DNA of 64,000 nt from Oerskovia sp042887685 (GTDB taxonomy: Bacteria; Actinomycetota; Actinomycetes; Actinomycetales; Cellulomonadaceae): positions 68,427 to 132,426 of the forward strand of contig NZ_JBHVOS010000012.1 in assembly GCF_042887685.1 (NCBI RefSeq), given 5' to 3'. Below, piece after piece: positions 46,884 to 55,955 of this stretch (positions are counted from its first letter, which is position 1; every line of letters begins with the position of its first letter). The position numbers were made by a program, and so were the translations under genes. The notes beneath the pieces were generated by a model. That model did not search any database, was not told where the DNA came from, and worked only from the letters and a program-made list of their open reading frames with translations.

Positions 46884-48167
46884 GTGAGCACCACCTCGGA
46901 CACGATGGTCAGCTTCCGCGACGTGACGAAGGTCTTCGGGACCGGTTCGTCCGCCGTGGCCGCGGTCGACGGCGTCACCCTGGACATCAAGGCCGGTGAG
47001 ATCTTCGGCGTCATCGGCTACTCGGGCGCGGGCAAGAGCACGCTCGTCCGGCTCATCAACGCGCTCGAACCCGTCACGTCGGGGACCGTCGTCGTCGACG
47101 GGGACGAGGTGAGCGCACTGCGGGAGCGCGAGCTGCGACCCGTGCGCGCGAGCATCGGCATGATCTTCCAGCAGTTCAACCTGCTGTCCTCGCGGACCGT
47201 CGCGGGCAACGTGGCCTACGCGCTCAAGGTCGCGGGCTGGGACAAGCCCCGGCGCGAGGCGCGCGTCGCCGAGCTCCTGGAGTTCGTGGGGCTGTCCGAC
47301 AAGGCCACGGCCTACCCGTCCCAGCTCTCGGGCGGGCAGAAGCAGCGCGTGGGCATCGCGCGAGCGCTCGCCACGTCGCCCAAGATCCTCCTCGCGGACG
47401 AGGCCACGAGTGCCCTTGACCCCGAGACCACCCGCGACGTGCTCGCGCTGCTGCGCCGCGTCAACGCCGAGCTCGGCGTGACGATCGTCGTCATCACGCA
47501 CGAGATGGACGTCGTGCGCTCGACGTGCCACCGTGTCGCGGTCATGGAGCACGGCAAGGTCGTCGAGGTCGGCGAGGTCTACGACGTGTTCTCCTCGCCG
47601 CAGGCCACCGCGACCAAGAAGTTCGTCGGGACCGCGCTGCGCGACCGCCCCGGCCCGGAAGCCCTCGAACGGCTGCGACGACGGCACCCCGGGCGCCTCG
47701 TGACGGTCGGCGTCCACGAGGACGGGACGTCGGGCGCGAGCCTGACCCGGCTGCTGCGCGAGCACGGGCTCGACGGCGCCGTGGTGTTCGGCGGGATCTC
47801 CGAGATCGGGGAGCGCCCGTTCGGGTCGCTGACCCTCGAGCTCTCGGGCGACGACGCCACGATCGCCGCGTTCCTCGACGAGCTCTCGCGCACCACCGAC
47901 GTCGTCGACCTCGGGACGGCTCTCGCCCCCCGGGACGACCCGCGCGTGGTCGCCGGGGCGAGCGACGAGTCTGGCGAGGCCGACGACGCGACCGGCGCCC
48001 CGCCGTCGGGCCGCGTCGACGAACCCGACCCGCGCGACGCGTGGCAGAGCGAGAGGTGGCCCGGGACGGGCAGCACCGGGTCCTCGGGGCTCGGTCGCCC
48101 CGGGACCCAGGGCACCCAGCCCGGTGACTTCGGCAGCGAGCCCGGCACGTTCGGAGGCACGCGATGA
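46884..48167 (+). CDS. metN: Methionine ABC transporter ATP-binding protein MetN
   Basis: 427 aa from GTG 46884 (GAGAGG upstream). Walker A GYSGAGKST, Q-loop MIFQQFNLLSSRTVAGNVAYAL (typical MetN), LSGGQKQRVGIARALATSPKILLADEATSALDPETT, and ITHEMDVVRSTCHRVAVME. A C-terminal NIL regulatory domain (about 265-345) follows: RRHPGRLVTVGVHEDGTSGASLTRLLREHGLDGAVVFGGISEI. After it comes an unusual disordered tail of about 70 residues rich in Gly, Asp, Ser, Pro. Other ATG at 46905 possible. Stop overlaps metI (ATGA). Confidence 0.93.
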   Translation: MSTTSDTMVSFRDVTKVFGTGSSAVAAVDGVTLDIKAGEIFGVIGYSGAGKSTLVRLINALEPVTSGTVVVDGDEVSALRERELRPVRASIGMIFQQFNLLSSRTVAGNVAYALKVAGWDKPRREARVAELLEFVGLSDKATAYPSQLSGGQKQRVGIARALATSPKILLADEATSALDPETTRDVLALLRRVNAELGVTIVVITHEMDVVRSTCHRVAVMEHGKVVEVGEVYDVFSSPQATATKKFVGTALRDRPGPEALERLRRRHPGRLVTVGVHEDGTSGASLTRLLREHGLDGAVVFGGISEIGERPFGSLTLELSGDDATIAAFLDELSRTTDVVDLGTALAPRDDPRVVAGASDESGEADDATGAPPSGRVDEPDPRDAWQSERWPGTGSTGSSGLGRPGTQGTQPGDFGSEPGTFGGTR

Positions 48168-48826
48168 ACCGCGACTGGTCCTACCTGTGGCCGATCCTGC
48201 TGTCCTCGCTCGGCGAGACGCTCTACATGGTCTCGATCGCGCTCCTCGCGGGCGGGCTCGGCGGCCTGGTCCTGGGGCTCGCGCTGTACTGCACGCGCAA
48301 GGGCAACCTGCTGGCGAACGCCGTGGTGTTCAACGTCCTCAACGTGCTCGTCAACATCGTGCGGCCCATCCCGTTCATCATCTTCCTGACGATGATCTAC
48401 CCCGTGACGCTCGCGGTCGTCGGGACGACGATCGGCACCGAGGCGTTCATCCTGCCGCTGTCGGTCATGACGGCGTTCGGGACCTCGCGCATCGTCGAGC
48501 AGAACCTCGTGAGCATCGACCCGGGCGTGGTCGAGGCCGCGCGGGCCATGGGCGCCTCACCCTGGCGGATCATCCGGACCGTGCTCATCCCCGAGGCCCT
48601 CGCGCCGCTCATCCTGGGCTACACGTTCATCTTCGTGGCCGTGATCGACATGTCCGCGATGGCCGGGTACATCGGCGGCGGCGGCCTCGGCGACTTCGCG
48701 ATCCGGTACGGCTACCAGCGGTACAACTGGGCCGTGACGGCCGTGACGGTCCTCGTCATCATCGTGATCGTGCAGGTCGTCCAGTTCTTCGGCAACTGGC
48801 TCGCGCGCAAGGTCCTGCGGCGCTGA
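48164..48826 (+). CDS. metI: Methionine ABC transporter permease MetI
   Basis: 220 aa, five helices. WPILLSSLGETLYMVSIALLAGGLGGLVLGLALY, RPIPFIIFLTMIYPVT, and the EAA loop VEAARAMGASPWRIIRTVLIPEALAPLILGYTF, with AMAGYIGGGGLGDFAIRYGYQRY, all typical of MetI. ATG overlaps the metN stop. Completes the importer; two hairpins follow. Confidence 0.95.
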   Translation: MNRDWSYLWPILLSSLGETLYMVSIALLAGGLGGLVLGLALYCTRKGNLLANAVVFNVLNVLVNIVRPIPFIIFLTMIYPVTLAVVGTTIGTEAFILPLSVMTAFGTSRIVEQNLVSIDPGVVEAARAMGASPWRIIRTVLIPEALAPLILGYTFIFVAVIDMSAMAGYIGGGGLGDFAIRYGYQRYNWAVTAVTVLVIIVIVQVVQFFGNWLARKVLRR

Positions 48827-48830
48827 CGCA

Positions 48831-48904
48831 CCTCCGTCGTCACGCCGACGGAGGGCCGAGGCACGTGCAGCGGGTCCCCGGGCAGCACCCCTGGGGACCC
48901 GCTG
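48831..48904. terminator. Two hairpins ending the metQNI operon
   Basis: CCTCCGTCG / CGACGGAGG (48831-48839, 48846-48854) and CAGCGGGTCCCC / GGGGACCCGCTG (48868-48879, 48893-48904), both perfect. Confidence 0.75.
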
Positions 48905-48940
48905 TGCGGGCTGTCAGCCTCGCCGTCTAGAGTTGCCGGG

Positions 48941-51814
48941 GTGAGCACCGCCCTGTACCGCCGCTACCGGCCAGAGACCTTCGCCGAGGTCATCGGGCAG
49001 GACCACGTCACCGGACCCCTGCGGCAGGCGCTGCGCAGCGGACGCGTGAACCACGCCTACCTCTTCTCGGGCCCTCGTGGCTGCGGCAAGACGACCTCGG
49101 CGCGCATCCTCGCGCGCACCCTGAACTGCGCGCGCAACACCGAGGAGACACCGATCGACACCCCCTGCGGGGAGTGCTCGTCGTGCATCGAGCTCGCACG
49201 TGGCGGCTCGGGGAGCCTCGACGTCATCGAGATCGACGCGGCGTCGCACAACGGTGTCGACGACGCCCGTGAGCTCCGGGAGCGCGCGACGTTCGCGCCC
49301 GCCCGCGACCGGTACAAGATCTTCATCCTCGACGAGGCCCACATGGTCACGCCGCAGGGCTTCAACGCGCTCCTCAAGCTGGTCGAGGAGCCGCCGCCGC
49401 ACGTGAAGTTCATCTTCGCGACGACCGAGCCGGACAAGGTCATCGGGACCATCCGCTCGCGCACGCACCACTACCCCTTCCGCCTGGTCCCGCCGGACGT
49501 CCTGGGCCCGTACCTCGAGCAGCTCTGCGCCGCCGAGGGCGTGACGATCGGGACCGGTGTCGTGCCGCTCGTCGTCCGTTCGGGCGGCGGCTCGGTGCGT
49601 GACTCGCTGTCCGTCATGGACCAGCTCATCGCGGGCGCGGAGGCCGGGAACGTCGACTACGAGCGCGCCGTGGACCTCCTGGGCTTCACCCACGCCTCGC
49701 TGCTCGACGACGTCGTGGAGGCCCTCGCGGCCCGCGACGGGGCGAGCATCTTCCGGGTCGTCGAGCAGATCATCACCACGGGGCACGAGCCGCGCCGCTT
49801 CGTCGAGGACCTCCTCGAACGCCTCCGCGACCTCATCGTCATCTCCGTCTCCGGCGGGGCCGCGGACGCCGTGCTGCGCGACGTCCCGTCCGACCAGCTC
49901 GAGCGCATGAAGTCCCAGGCGCAGAACCTGGGCGCGGCCGAGCTCTCGCGTGCGGCGGACCTCGTCAACGCGGCACTCACCGAGATGAGCGGCGCCACGT
50001 CGCCCCGCCTGCACCTCGAGCTCCTGTGTGCGCGCCTCCTGCTCCCCGGCGTGGACGACGGCGCCGCGGGGCTCGCAGCCCGCATCGACCGGTTGGAGCG
50101 GGGCGGGCTGGGAACCGGCGGCCCCACGCCGGCCGCGCCGCGCCCCGGTGGACCCGAGAGCCCCGTCACCGCCGCGCCGCGCACCCCGCGCGTGGAGGAC
50201 GGCGCACCCGTCGCCCCCGTGAACGGGCTCAGCGGAGCGGCGGCCGCACGCGCCGCGCTCCAGGCTCGCAAGACGGGGGAGGGGGTCGCGGCTGCCGCCG
50301 CTCCGTCCGCACCTGCAGCGCCCGTGCGTCCCGTGCCCGTCGCTGTACCTGACGCCGTGCCGGTCGATGCGACGCCGGTCGACGTGGCGCCGGATGCGAC
50401 GCCGGTCGTCGAAGAAGCCGTTTCAGGTCAGCCGGTCGACGACGCGTCTCCGGCTCCGCCCGCCTCGTCGGGCGAGCCGGACGCTCGGGCGACCGACGAG
50501 TGGCCGGTCGTGGTCCCCGTCGGTGGCGCTGCGGCCTCGCCTGCCACGCCGGAGGCCGGCCCCGAGACCGCACCCGAGCGTGAGCACTCCCCGGTCGTCT
50601 CGCACGTTCCCGACCACGGGACCACGCCCACGGTCGAGCCGGCGCACGCGGAGCCTGCGCACGCCGAGCCGGTGCACGCCGCGCAGGTCGAACCGGCAGC
50701 GCAGCAGCCCGCAGCACCCGCAGCGGCTGTCGTGCCTGCAACGCCCGCAGCGCCCGCGGGCGCCCAGGCGACGTCCTCCGACACCGCGGCCCTGATCCTG
50801 CGCTGGCCCGAGGTCCTCGAGACGCTAAGCACCATCAAGCGCCTCACGTGGATGCTCGTGCGCGACAACGCCGAGGTCGCCGAGCTCACCGAGAGCACGC
50901 TCGTCCTCAGCTTCAGCAACGGCGGCGCAGCGGGCTCGTTCCGCAACGGCAACAACTCGGCCGCGCTCCAGGAGGCCGTGCACAAGACCCTCGGGTTCCA
51001 GGTCCGGGTCGACGTCCAGATCGACGAGGGCGACGGGAGCCCCCGCGCTCGGACCACGGCGGGCCCGGCACCCGTGCCGTCCTCGCAGCCCTCGTCGGGA
51101 GCGACGCCCCCGGCGAGCCCCTCCGACGCACCGGCGACGACGCGGACGACTCCGACGCCTCCGCAGGACGACCAGGCATCGGGCGGTTCCGCCGCACCGA
51201 CCGGTCTGACCCCCGGCGCGGGCCCGGTGGCGAGCGCCCCGGCCGCCCCGCACGGTGCAGGAGCGCAGCAGCTCTCGGGTGAGACCGCGACCGCCCCCGA
51301 CCAGCGCGGCGGCGTCGCCCTCCAGGAGCGCCCCGCCCCGGTGTCGCCGCCCCCCGCCCCGGCGGCTCCGGCGGCCCCTGTGGTCGAGCCCCCGGTCGTC
51401 AACGCGGCAGACGAGGCCTGGCTCGCAGGCCTGCCCGTGACAGAGCCCCCCGCCGACCTCGACGAGGGCCACGAACCGCCACCGGCGGACGTGCGGCGAG
51501 CGGCGCCGTCGGGCAGCGGGCCCACGCAGCGCCCGGTCGCTCCCTCGGCACCGTCCGCGCCCAGCGCACCGACGCCCGCCGTCCCCACCGGGCCCGCGCC
51601 GGGCGTGCGCGAGACACGCCGCCAGACGCTCGAACGGCAGGCCGCCGAGCAGAAGGCACGGCAGTCGTCGGCGCGCGTCGCGGTCTCGATGGACGACGAC
51701 TCGCCGTCCGACGACGACCCGGACCTCGCGTCGTCGGGCCTGGTCGGTGCGCCGCTCGTCGCCCAGCTGCTGGGCGGCGTCGTGATCGACGAGACCATCG
51801 ACACCGGGCTCTGA
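48941..51814 (+). CDS. dnaX: DNA polymerase III subunits gamma/tau
   Basis: 957 aa clamp-loader ATPase. ALYRRYRPETFAEVIGQDHV, P-loop GPRGCGKTT (~45), zinc-binding cysteines in CARNTEETPIDTPCGECSSC, Walker B ILDEAHMVT and sensor ATTEPDKV. Then a very long Ala/Pro-rich region, with EPAHAEPAHAEPVHA repeats near 50640-50690, interrupted by the tau-type domain ILRWPEVLETLSTIKRLTWMLVRDNAEVAEL (~ residues 620-690). No A-rich frameshift site was seen, so gamma may not be made. GTG start is seven bases after TAGAGT (48928-48933): leaderless. Confidence 0.95.
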   Translation: MSTALYRRYRPETFAEVIGQDHVTGPLRQALRSGRVNHAYLFSGPRGCGKTTSARILARTLNCARNTEETPIDTPCGECSSCIELARGGSGSLDVIEIDAASHNGVDDARELRERATFAPARDRYKIFILDEAHMVTPQGFNALLKLVEEPPPHVKFIFATTEPDKVIGTIRSRTHHYPFRLVPPDVLGPYLEQLCAAEGVTIGTGVVPLVVRSGGGSVRDSLSVMDQLIAGAEAGNVDYERAVDLLGFTHASLLDDVVEALAARDGASIFRVVEQIITTGHEPRRFVEDLLERLRDLIVISVSGGAADAVLRDVPSDQLERMKSQAQNLGAAELSRAADLVNAALTEMSGATSPRLHLELLCARLLLPGVDDGAAGLAARIDRLERGGLGTGGPTPAAPRPGGPESPVTAAPRTPRVEDGAPVAPVNGLSGAAAARAALQARKTGEGVAAAAAPSAPAAPVRPVPVAVPDAVPVDATPVDVAPDATPVVEEAVSGQPVDDASPAPPASSGEPDARATDEWPVVVPVGGAAASPATPEAGPETAPEREHSPVVSHVPDHGTTPTVEPAHAEPAHAEPVHAAQVEPAAQQPAAPAAAVVPATPAAPAGAQATSSDTAALILRWPEVLETLSTIKRLTWMLVRDNAEVAELTESTLVLSFSNGGAAGSFRNGNNSAALQEAVHKTLGFQVRVDVQIDEGDGSPRARTTAGPAPVPSSQPSSGATPPASPSDAPATTRTTPTPPQDDQASGGSAAPTGLTPGAGPVASAPAAPHGAGAQQLSGETATAPDQRGGVALQERPAPVSPPPAPAAPAAPVVEPPVVNAADEAWLAGLPVTEPPADLDEGHEPPPADVRRAAPSGSGPTQRPVAPSAPSAPSAPTPAVPTGPAPGVRETRRQTLERQAAEQKARQSSARVAVSMDDDSPSDDDPDLASSGLVGAPLVAQLLGGVVIDETIDTGL

Positions 51815-51816
51815 GC

Positions 51817-52218
51817 GTGAGCCCGCGCGGGGAGCTCCATCACGTCGAGCTGTGGGTCGAGGACCTCGACGCCGCGGAGAGCTCGTGGGCGTGGCTGCTC
51901 GACGAGCTCGGCTACACGCGCTTCCAGACGTGGGCCTCGGGCCAGAGCTGGCTGCGCGGCGCGACGTACATCGTGCTCGAGGCGAGCCCGGCCGTCCGCG
52001 CCGCGAGGCACGACCGCCTGCGCCCGGGCCTCAACCACCTGGCGTTCTCGGGCGGCCGCCGTACCGAGGTCGACGACCTGGTGACGCGCGCGGCCGAGCA
52101 CGGGTGGAGCCTCATGTTCGCCGAGGCGCACCCCTACGCGGGCGGCCCGCAGCACTACGCGGCCTACCTCGAGAACGCCGACGGCTTCGAGGTGGAGATC
52201 GTCGCCGCCGACGACTGA
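51817..52218 (+). CDS. VOC-family protein, 133 aa
   Basis: GTG start two bases after the dnaX stop. Glyoxalase-like halves: LHHVELWVEDLDAAESSWAWLLDELGY and LNHLAFSGGRRTEVDDLVTRAAEHGW, closing HYAAYLENADGFEVEIVAADD. Metal ligands would be H8-like (HHVE), H in LNHLAF and E in FEVEIV. Translationally close to dnaX but not known to be part of replication. Substrate unknown. Confidence 0.85.
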   Translation: MSPRGELHHVELWVEDLDAAESSWAWLLDELGYTRFQTWASGQSWLRGATYIVLEASPAVRAARHDRLRPGLNHLAFSGGRRTEVDDLVTRAAEHGWSLMFAEAHPYAGGPQHYAAYLENADGFEVEIVAADD

Positions 52219-52281
52219 CCCGCGGCCCGTGGCGCCCGCGCGGCGGACCGCGGACCCAGCGGCGCCACGTAGGCTGGGGGC

Positions 52282-52881
52282 GTGTATGAAGGCGCGGTCC
52301 AGGACCTGATCGACGAGCTCGGCCGACTCCCCGGGGTCGGCCCCAAGAGTGCCCAACGCATCGCGTTCCACCTCCTCGCGGCCGACGCCGCGGACGTTCG
52401 GAGGCTCGCCGACGCGCTCACCGAGGTCAAGCTGCGCGTGCGCTTCTGCGAGATCTGCGGCAACGTCGCGGAGTCCGAGCAGTGCCGCATCTGCCGAGAC
52501 CCCCGACGCTCCGCCGAGGTGATCTGCGTCGTCGAGGAACCCAAGGACGTCGTCGCGATCGAGCGCACGCGCGAGTTCCGCGGCAAGTACCACGTGCTCG
52601 GCGGGGCCATCAACCCCATCGACAACGTCGGCCCCGACGACCTGCGCATCCGCGAGCTCCTCACGCGGCTCGCCGACGGCGCGGTCCAGGAGGTCATCCT
52701 CGCGATGGACCCCAACGTCGAGGGCGAGGCCACGGCCACCTACCTCACGCGCATGCTCTCGCCCATGGGGCTGCGTGTGTCCCGCCTGGCGTCCGGACTG
52801 CCGGTGGGTGGAGACTTGGAGTACGCCGACGAGGTGACGCTCGGGCGGGCGTTCGAGGGACGGAGGGTCGTCAGTGGTTGA
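52282..52881 (+). CDS. recR: Recombination mediator RecR
   Basis: 199 aa. Helix-hairpin-helix LIDELGRLPGVGPKSAQRIAFHLL, zinc finger FCEICGNVAESEQCRICRDPRR, Toprim domain VVEEPKDVVAIERTREFRGKYHVLGGAINPIDNVGPDDL and EVILAMDPNVEGEATATYL. GTG start six bases after TAGGCT (52270-52275), leaderless. Acts with RecF/RecO in loading RecA at gaps. Near dnaX as in most bacteria. Stop overlaps the DUF5063 start. Confidence 0.97.
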   Translation: MYEGAVQDLIDELGRLPGVGPKSAQRIAFHLLAADAADVRRLADALTEVKLRVRFCEICGNVAESEQCRICRDPRRSAEVICVVEEPKDVVAIERTREFRGKYHVLGGAINPIDNVGPDDLRIRELLTRLADGAVQEVILAMDPNVEGEATATYLTRMLSPMGLRVSRLASGLPVGGDLEYADEVTLGRAFEGRRVVSG

Positions 52882-53449
52882 GACCGAAGAGGCCGTGGGG
52901 TCGGACCTGCGGTCCGTCGCGGCCTCGGTGTCCGCGCAGGCGCGCACCTTCCTCACGACGACCGCCGAGGTCGCCTCCGGTGCCGCCCCGGAGGCGGCGA
53001 TCCCGCTGCTGCTCCTCGCGACCTCCGACCTGCTGGCCGTGGGCGCGCGGCTGGGCGCGATGATGGACGTCGTCCCGGACCAGCGCTTCGAGCCTGACGC
53101 CGGGCCCGAGACCGACCTCGACCCGTTGCGCGAGGGCCTGGCCCGGCTGCTCGACGGCCTCGACGACTACCCGGAGATCGAGGACCCGGTACTCGGTGCG
53201 GTCGTCGGGCAGGCGTCCGTGTCCGGGGACATCGCGTGCATCGCCGAGGCGCTGGCCAAGGGGCTCCAGCACTACGACTCGGGCCAGGAGCTCGAGGCCC
53301 TGTGGTGGTGGCAGTTCTCCTACCTGTCCCTGTGGGGCGAGCGCGCCGCGAGCGCCCTGCGCGTCCTGCAGCTCGTGCTCGCGCACCTGCGCCTCGACGT
53401 CGAGGACGACGTCGCGGCCGAGGCGGAGTACGACGCTCTGCACTCCTGA
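52874..53449 (+). CDS. DUF5063 family protein
   Basis: 191 aa, all-helical. Start GTG overlaps recR by 8 bp. AEVASGAAPEAAIPLLLLATSDLLAVGARLGAM and the C-terminal EALWWWQFSYLSLWGERAASALRVLQLVLAHLRLD are the recognisable blocks. Always found behind recR in many actinobacteria; role unknown, perhaps in DNA repair. Followed after a duplicated TGCACTCCTGACCCGC by a strong terminator. Confidence 0.87.
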   Translation: MVETEEAVGSDLRSVAASVSAQARTFLTTTAEVASGAAPEAAIPLLLLATSDLLAVGARLGAMMDVVPDQRFEPDAGPETDLDPLREGLARLLDGLDDYPEIEDPVLGAVVGQASVSGDIACIAEALAKGLQHYDSGQELEALWWWQFSYLSLWGERAASALRVLQLVLAHLRLDVEDDVAAEAEYDALHS

Positions 53450-53504
53450 CCCGCTGCACTCCTGACCCGCCTCGGCCCGTGCCGACGGGCAGCTCCGAGA
53501 GACG

Positions 53505-53540
53505 CGGGGAGGGCGCGGCCCGCCGGCCGCGCCCTCCCCG
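53505..53540. terminator. Sixteen-bp hairpin closing the dnaX-recR region
   Basis: CGGGGAGGGCGCGGCC (53505-53520) / GGCCGCGCCCTCCCCG (53525-53540), loop CGCC, perfect. Between convergent genes, so useful for both. Confidence 0.85.
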
Positions 53541-53606
53541 ACGTCCTTGCCCGGTCCGTCCGTGGCCTCCGCGCCCTGACGGGCACCGGCAGACGGAGCC
53601 ACCGGC

Positions 53607-54749
53607 TCAGGCCACGCGCGTCCCACGGGGCAGCTTCGCGGACGGCACCCGCAGGCGGCGCACCGCCAGGACCACGCCACCGGCACCGAGGAGCAGGTTC
53701 GCGCCGAGGCCCCACGGCCACACGGCGGAGTCGTCCGGCTCCGGTGCGTCGACGGGGCTCGCACCCCCACCGCACCAGTCCTGCTCGGGGGCGGGGCCCG
53801 TCCGTGCGGCGCGGACGCCTGCGCGGATCAGCGACAGCGGGTCGGACGCCGAGTAGAACGGGTCGCCGTCGTCCGCGTGCGTGGGCTCGGGGGCCGCGTC
53901 GGCGACGATCACGAACGGGTTGACCGCGAGGAGCCACCAGGTCCTCTCGGTGTGGACCTGCGGGACCGTCATGGTCTCCCAGACGCACTCGGGTATGTCG
54001 GTGGACTCCCAGTCGTGGTCGGAGGGGACGGTCCAGACCTGGATCCTGCTGTCCTGGGTGACCAGCGGGGTCGTGAGCCCGAACAGGATCAGGCTGACGA
54101 CCGTGAGGCCCGCGACCGTCAGGTACGTCAGCACCGCGGAGCCCGAGGTCTTGGTCGTGAGCGCCGAGAACCCGAGCCCGATCGCGCAGACCACGGCGAG
54201 GAGCACCGCGAGGAGCAGGATCGTCGTGACGAGCGACAGGAACGAGACACCGCCCGCCACGAGCGCCCACGCGATGAACGGGATGCTCACGACGAGGAAC
54301 GCGAGCGCCGCGGTCCAGGCCGCGACGAGCTTCCCGACGACGATCTCCGCCGCGGTCAGCAGCGTCACCTGGAGCGTCGCGAGGGTGCCGGCGTTCCGGT
54401 CCCCGTTGATGGCGGAGGCGCTGAGCGTCGGTGCGACGAGGAGCCCGAGGAACAGGACGAAGAACACCACTGCGCCGAAGATGACGGGGCCGAACGCGAC
54501 GTCGTCGGTGCCGGGGGACCAGGCCGTCAGAGCGCCCGAGGTCAGGAGCGTGATGCCTCCGACGACCACGAACCACACGACGAGCGCGATCTTCCACCGG
54601 GTCGAGCGCACGCGCTGACGCAGCTCGAGCGTCGCGACGGTCCTGATCCCGTGCCACGACAGGGCCCAGTCGCCGCGGTTCGCGGGCGGGCTCGCCGGTG
54701 TCGTCGGGTCCGTCTCGGCGGGGGTGAGGGGGTGCTGCAGGATGCTCAT
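53607..54749 (-). CDS. ABC-2 type exporter permease
   Basis: 380 aa. Cytoplasmic head, then TRWKIALVVWFVVVGGITLLTSGALTAW (helix 1), FGAVVFFVLFLGLLVAPTLSASAINGDRNAGTLATLQVTLLTAAEIVVGKLVAAWTAALAFLVVSIPFIAWALVAGG and further helices; a large external loop (about 250-330) with paired Cys. The GDRNAGTLATLQVT block is the ABC-2 (CcmB/NatB-like) elbow motif. ATG overlaps the ATPase stop (ATGA). Confidence 0.85.
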   Translation of the reverse strand: MSILQHPLTPAETDPTTPASPPANRGDWALSWHGIRTVATLELRQRVRSTRWKIALVVWFVVVGGITLLTSGALTAWSPGTDDVAFGPVIFGAVVFFVLFLGLLVAPTLSASAINGDRNAGTLATLQVTLLTAAEIVVGKLVAAWTAALAFLVVSIPFIAWALVAGGVSFLSLVTTILLLAVLLAVVCAIGLGFSALTTKTSGSAVLTYLTVAGLTVVSLILFGLTTPLVTQDSRIQVWTVPSDHDWESTDIPECVWETMTVPQVHTERTWWLLAVNPFVIVADAAPEPTHADDGDPFYSASDPLSLIRAGVRAARTGPAPEQDWCGGGASPVDAPEPDDSAVWPWGLGANLLLGAGGVVLAVRRLRVPSAKLPRGTRVA

Positions 54750-55852
54750 CGACGCTCCTCCTCGAGGGCGAGGTAGGCCTGTTCGAGGATGCCCCCGGCG
54801 GGGGCGCTCGCGACCACGGGGACCCCGGCGACGACCGCGTCGCGCAGGAGTGCCGCGGCCGAGGCGTCGCTGTCGAGGTCGACGAGCGCGGCGCCGTCGG
54901 GCTCGGTGCCGAACACGACCCCCGCCCCGGTGAGCCAGGCGTGCAGCCCGGACGGGTCGAGCGCGCGCACGCGCCACGTGCGGCGCGTCGTCGCGGCCTC
55001 GCCCACGGTCTCCGACGCGACGGTGCGCCCGCGCGAGAGGAACACGGCGTCGTCGGCCATCTCGTCGAGCTCGGTCAGGACGTGGCTCGAGATGAGGACG
55101 GTCTTGCCGCGCGCGGCCAGGTCGCGCACGAGCACCCGCAGGTCGACGCGCGAGCGCGGGTCGAGGCCGCTCGCGGGCTCGTCGAGCAGCAGCACGTCAG
55201 GATCGTGGACCAGGGCGCGAGCGAGCCCGAGGCGCTGCTTCTGCCCGCGGGACAGGACGCTCGCGGGCCGGTCGGCGTACTCCTCGAGGTGCACCAGGGC
55301 CAGCAGCTCGGCTGCGCGGGCAGCCCCCGCGGCGGCGGGCAGGCGGTAGGCCGCCGCGATCGTCGTGAGCACCTCCCGGGTCGTGAGGGAGTCCCACGTG
55401 CCGAACGCGTCGGGCATCCACCCGGTGCGGGCACGGGCCGCGAAGCTCTGCGTGACCGGGTCGAAGCCCGCGACACGGACGCTGCCGGTGTCCGGGGTGA
55501 GGAGCCCCGCGAGCACGAGCAGGAGCGTCGTCTTGCCCGAGCCGTTGGGCCCGACCAGGGCCGTCACCCGGCCCGGGCGTGCCACGAGGTCCACGCCGTC
55601 GACCGCGCGCACCGCCCCGAACGCGCGCCGCACGCCCTGGGCGACGATCCCGCCCGGGGTGGTGGCGCCGTCGGGCAGGGGCTCGGGCGTCTCCGGTGCG
55701 CGCGCGGGCCCGGCCTTCTCCGGCCCGACGGCGTCGCGCCCGTCCGGCGCGGACCGTCCCGACGCGGGCACGTCCGGTGCGGGACGGGGGTCGGTGTCGT
55801 CGGGTGGTCGGTGGTCTTCTGGTTCCCCCTGGGGAGCCCCTGTGCTCGTCAT
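54746..55852 (-). CDS. ABC exporter ATP-binding protein
   Basis: 368 aa. A disordered Pro/Asp-rich head of about 65 residues precedes VAQGVRRAFGAVRAVDGVDLVARPG, Walker A GPNGSGKTT, MPDAFGTWDSLTTREVLTTIAAAY, signature LSRGQKQRLGLARALVHDPDVLLLDEPASGLDPRSR and LISSHVLTELDEMAD. ATG 55852 follows TACGCT (55865-55860) by seven bases: leaderless. Substrate unknown. Confidence 0.9.
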   Translation of the reverse strand: MTSTGAPQGEPEDHRPPDDTDPRPAPDVPASGRSAPDGRDAVGPEKAGPARAPETPEPLPDGATTPGGIVAQGVRRAFGAVRAVDGVDLVARPGRVTALVGPNGSGKTTLLLVLAGLLTPDTGSVRVAGFDPVTQSFAARARTGWMPDAFGTWDSLTTREVLTTIAAAYRLPAAAGAARAAELLALVHLEEYADRPASVLSRGQKQRLGLARALVHDPDVLLLDEPASGLDPRSRVDLRVLVRDLAARGKTVLISSHVLTELDEMADDAVFLSRGRTVASETVGEAATTRRTWRVRALDPSGLHAWLTGAGVVFGTEPDGAALVDLDSDASAAALLRDAVVAGVPVVASAPAGGILEQAYLALEEERR

Positions 55853-55955
55853 GGCGCCGAGCGTAGCGGTGCGGGGAGACCGGCCGTGCCTGCCCGACCG
55901 GTCGGGGACGGGACCGCACCCCGGTGACCTCTCCGCCGTCGTGCGAGACTGCCGT

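Noticed and set aside
48941..51814. Programmed frameshift in dnaX for a gamma subunit
   Set aside because: No A-rich slippery heptamer was seen; the GC-rich gene seems to give the long product only.
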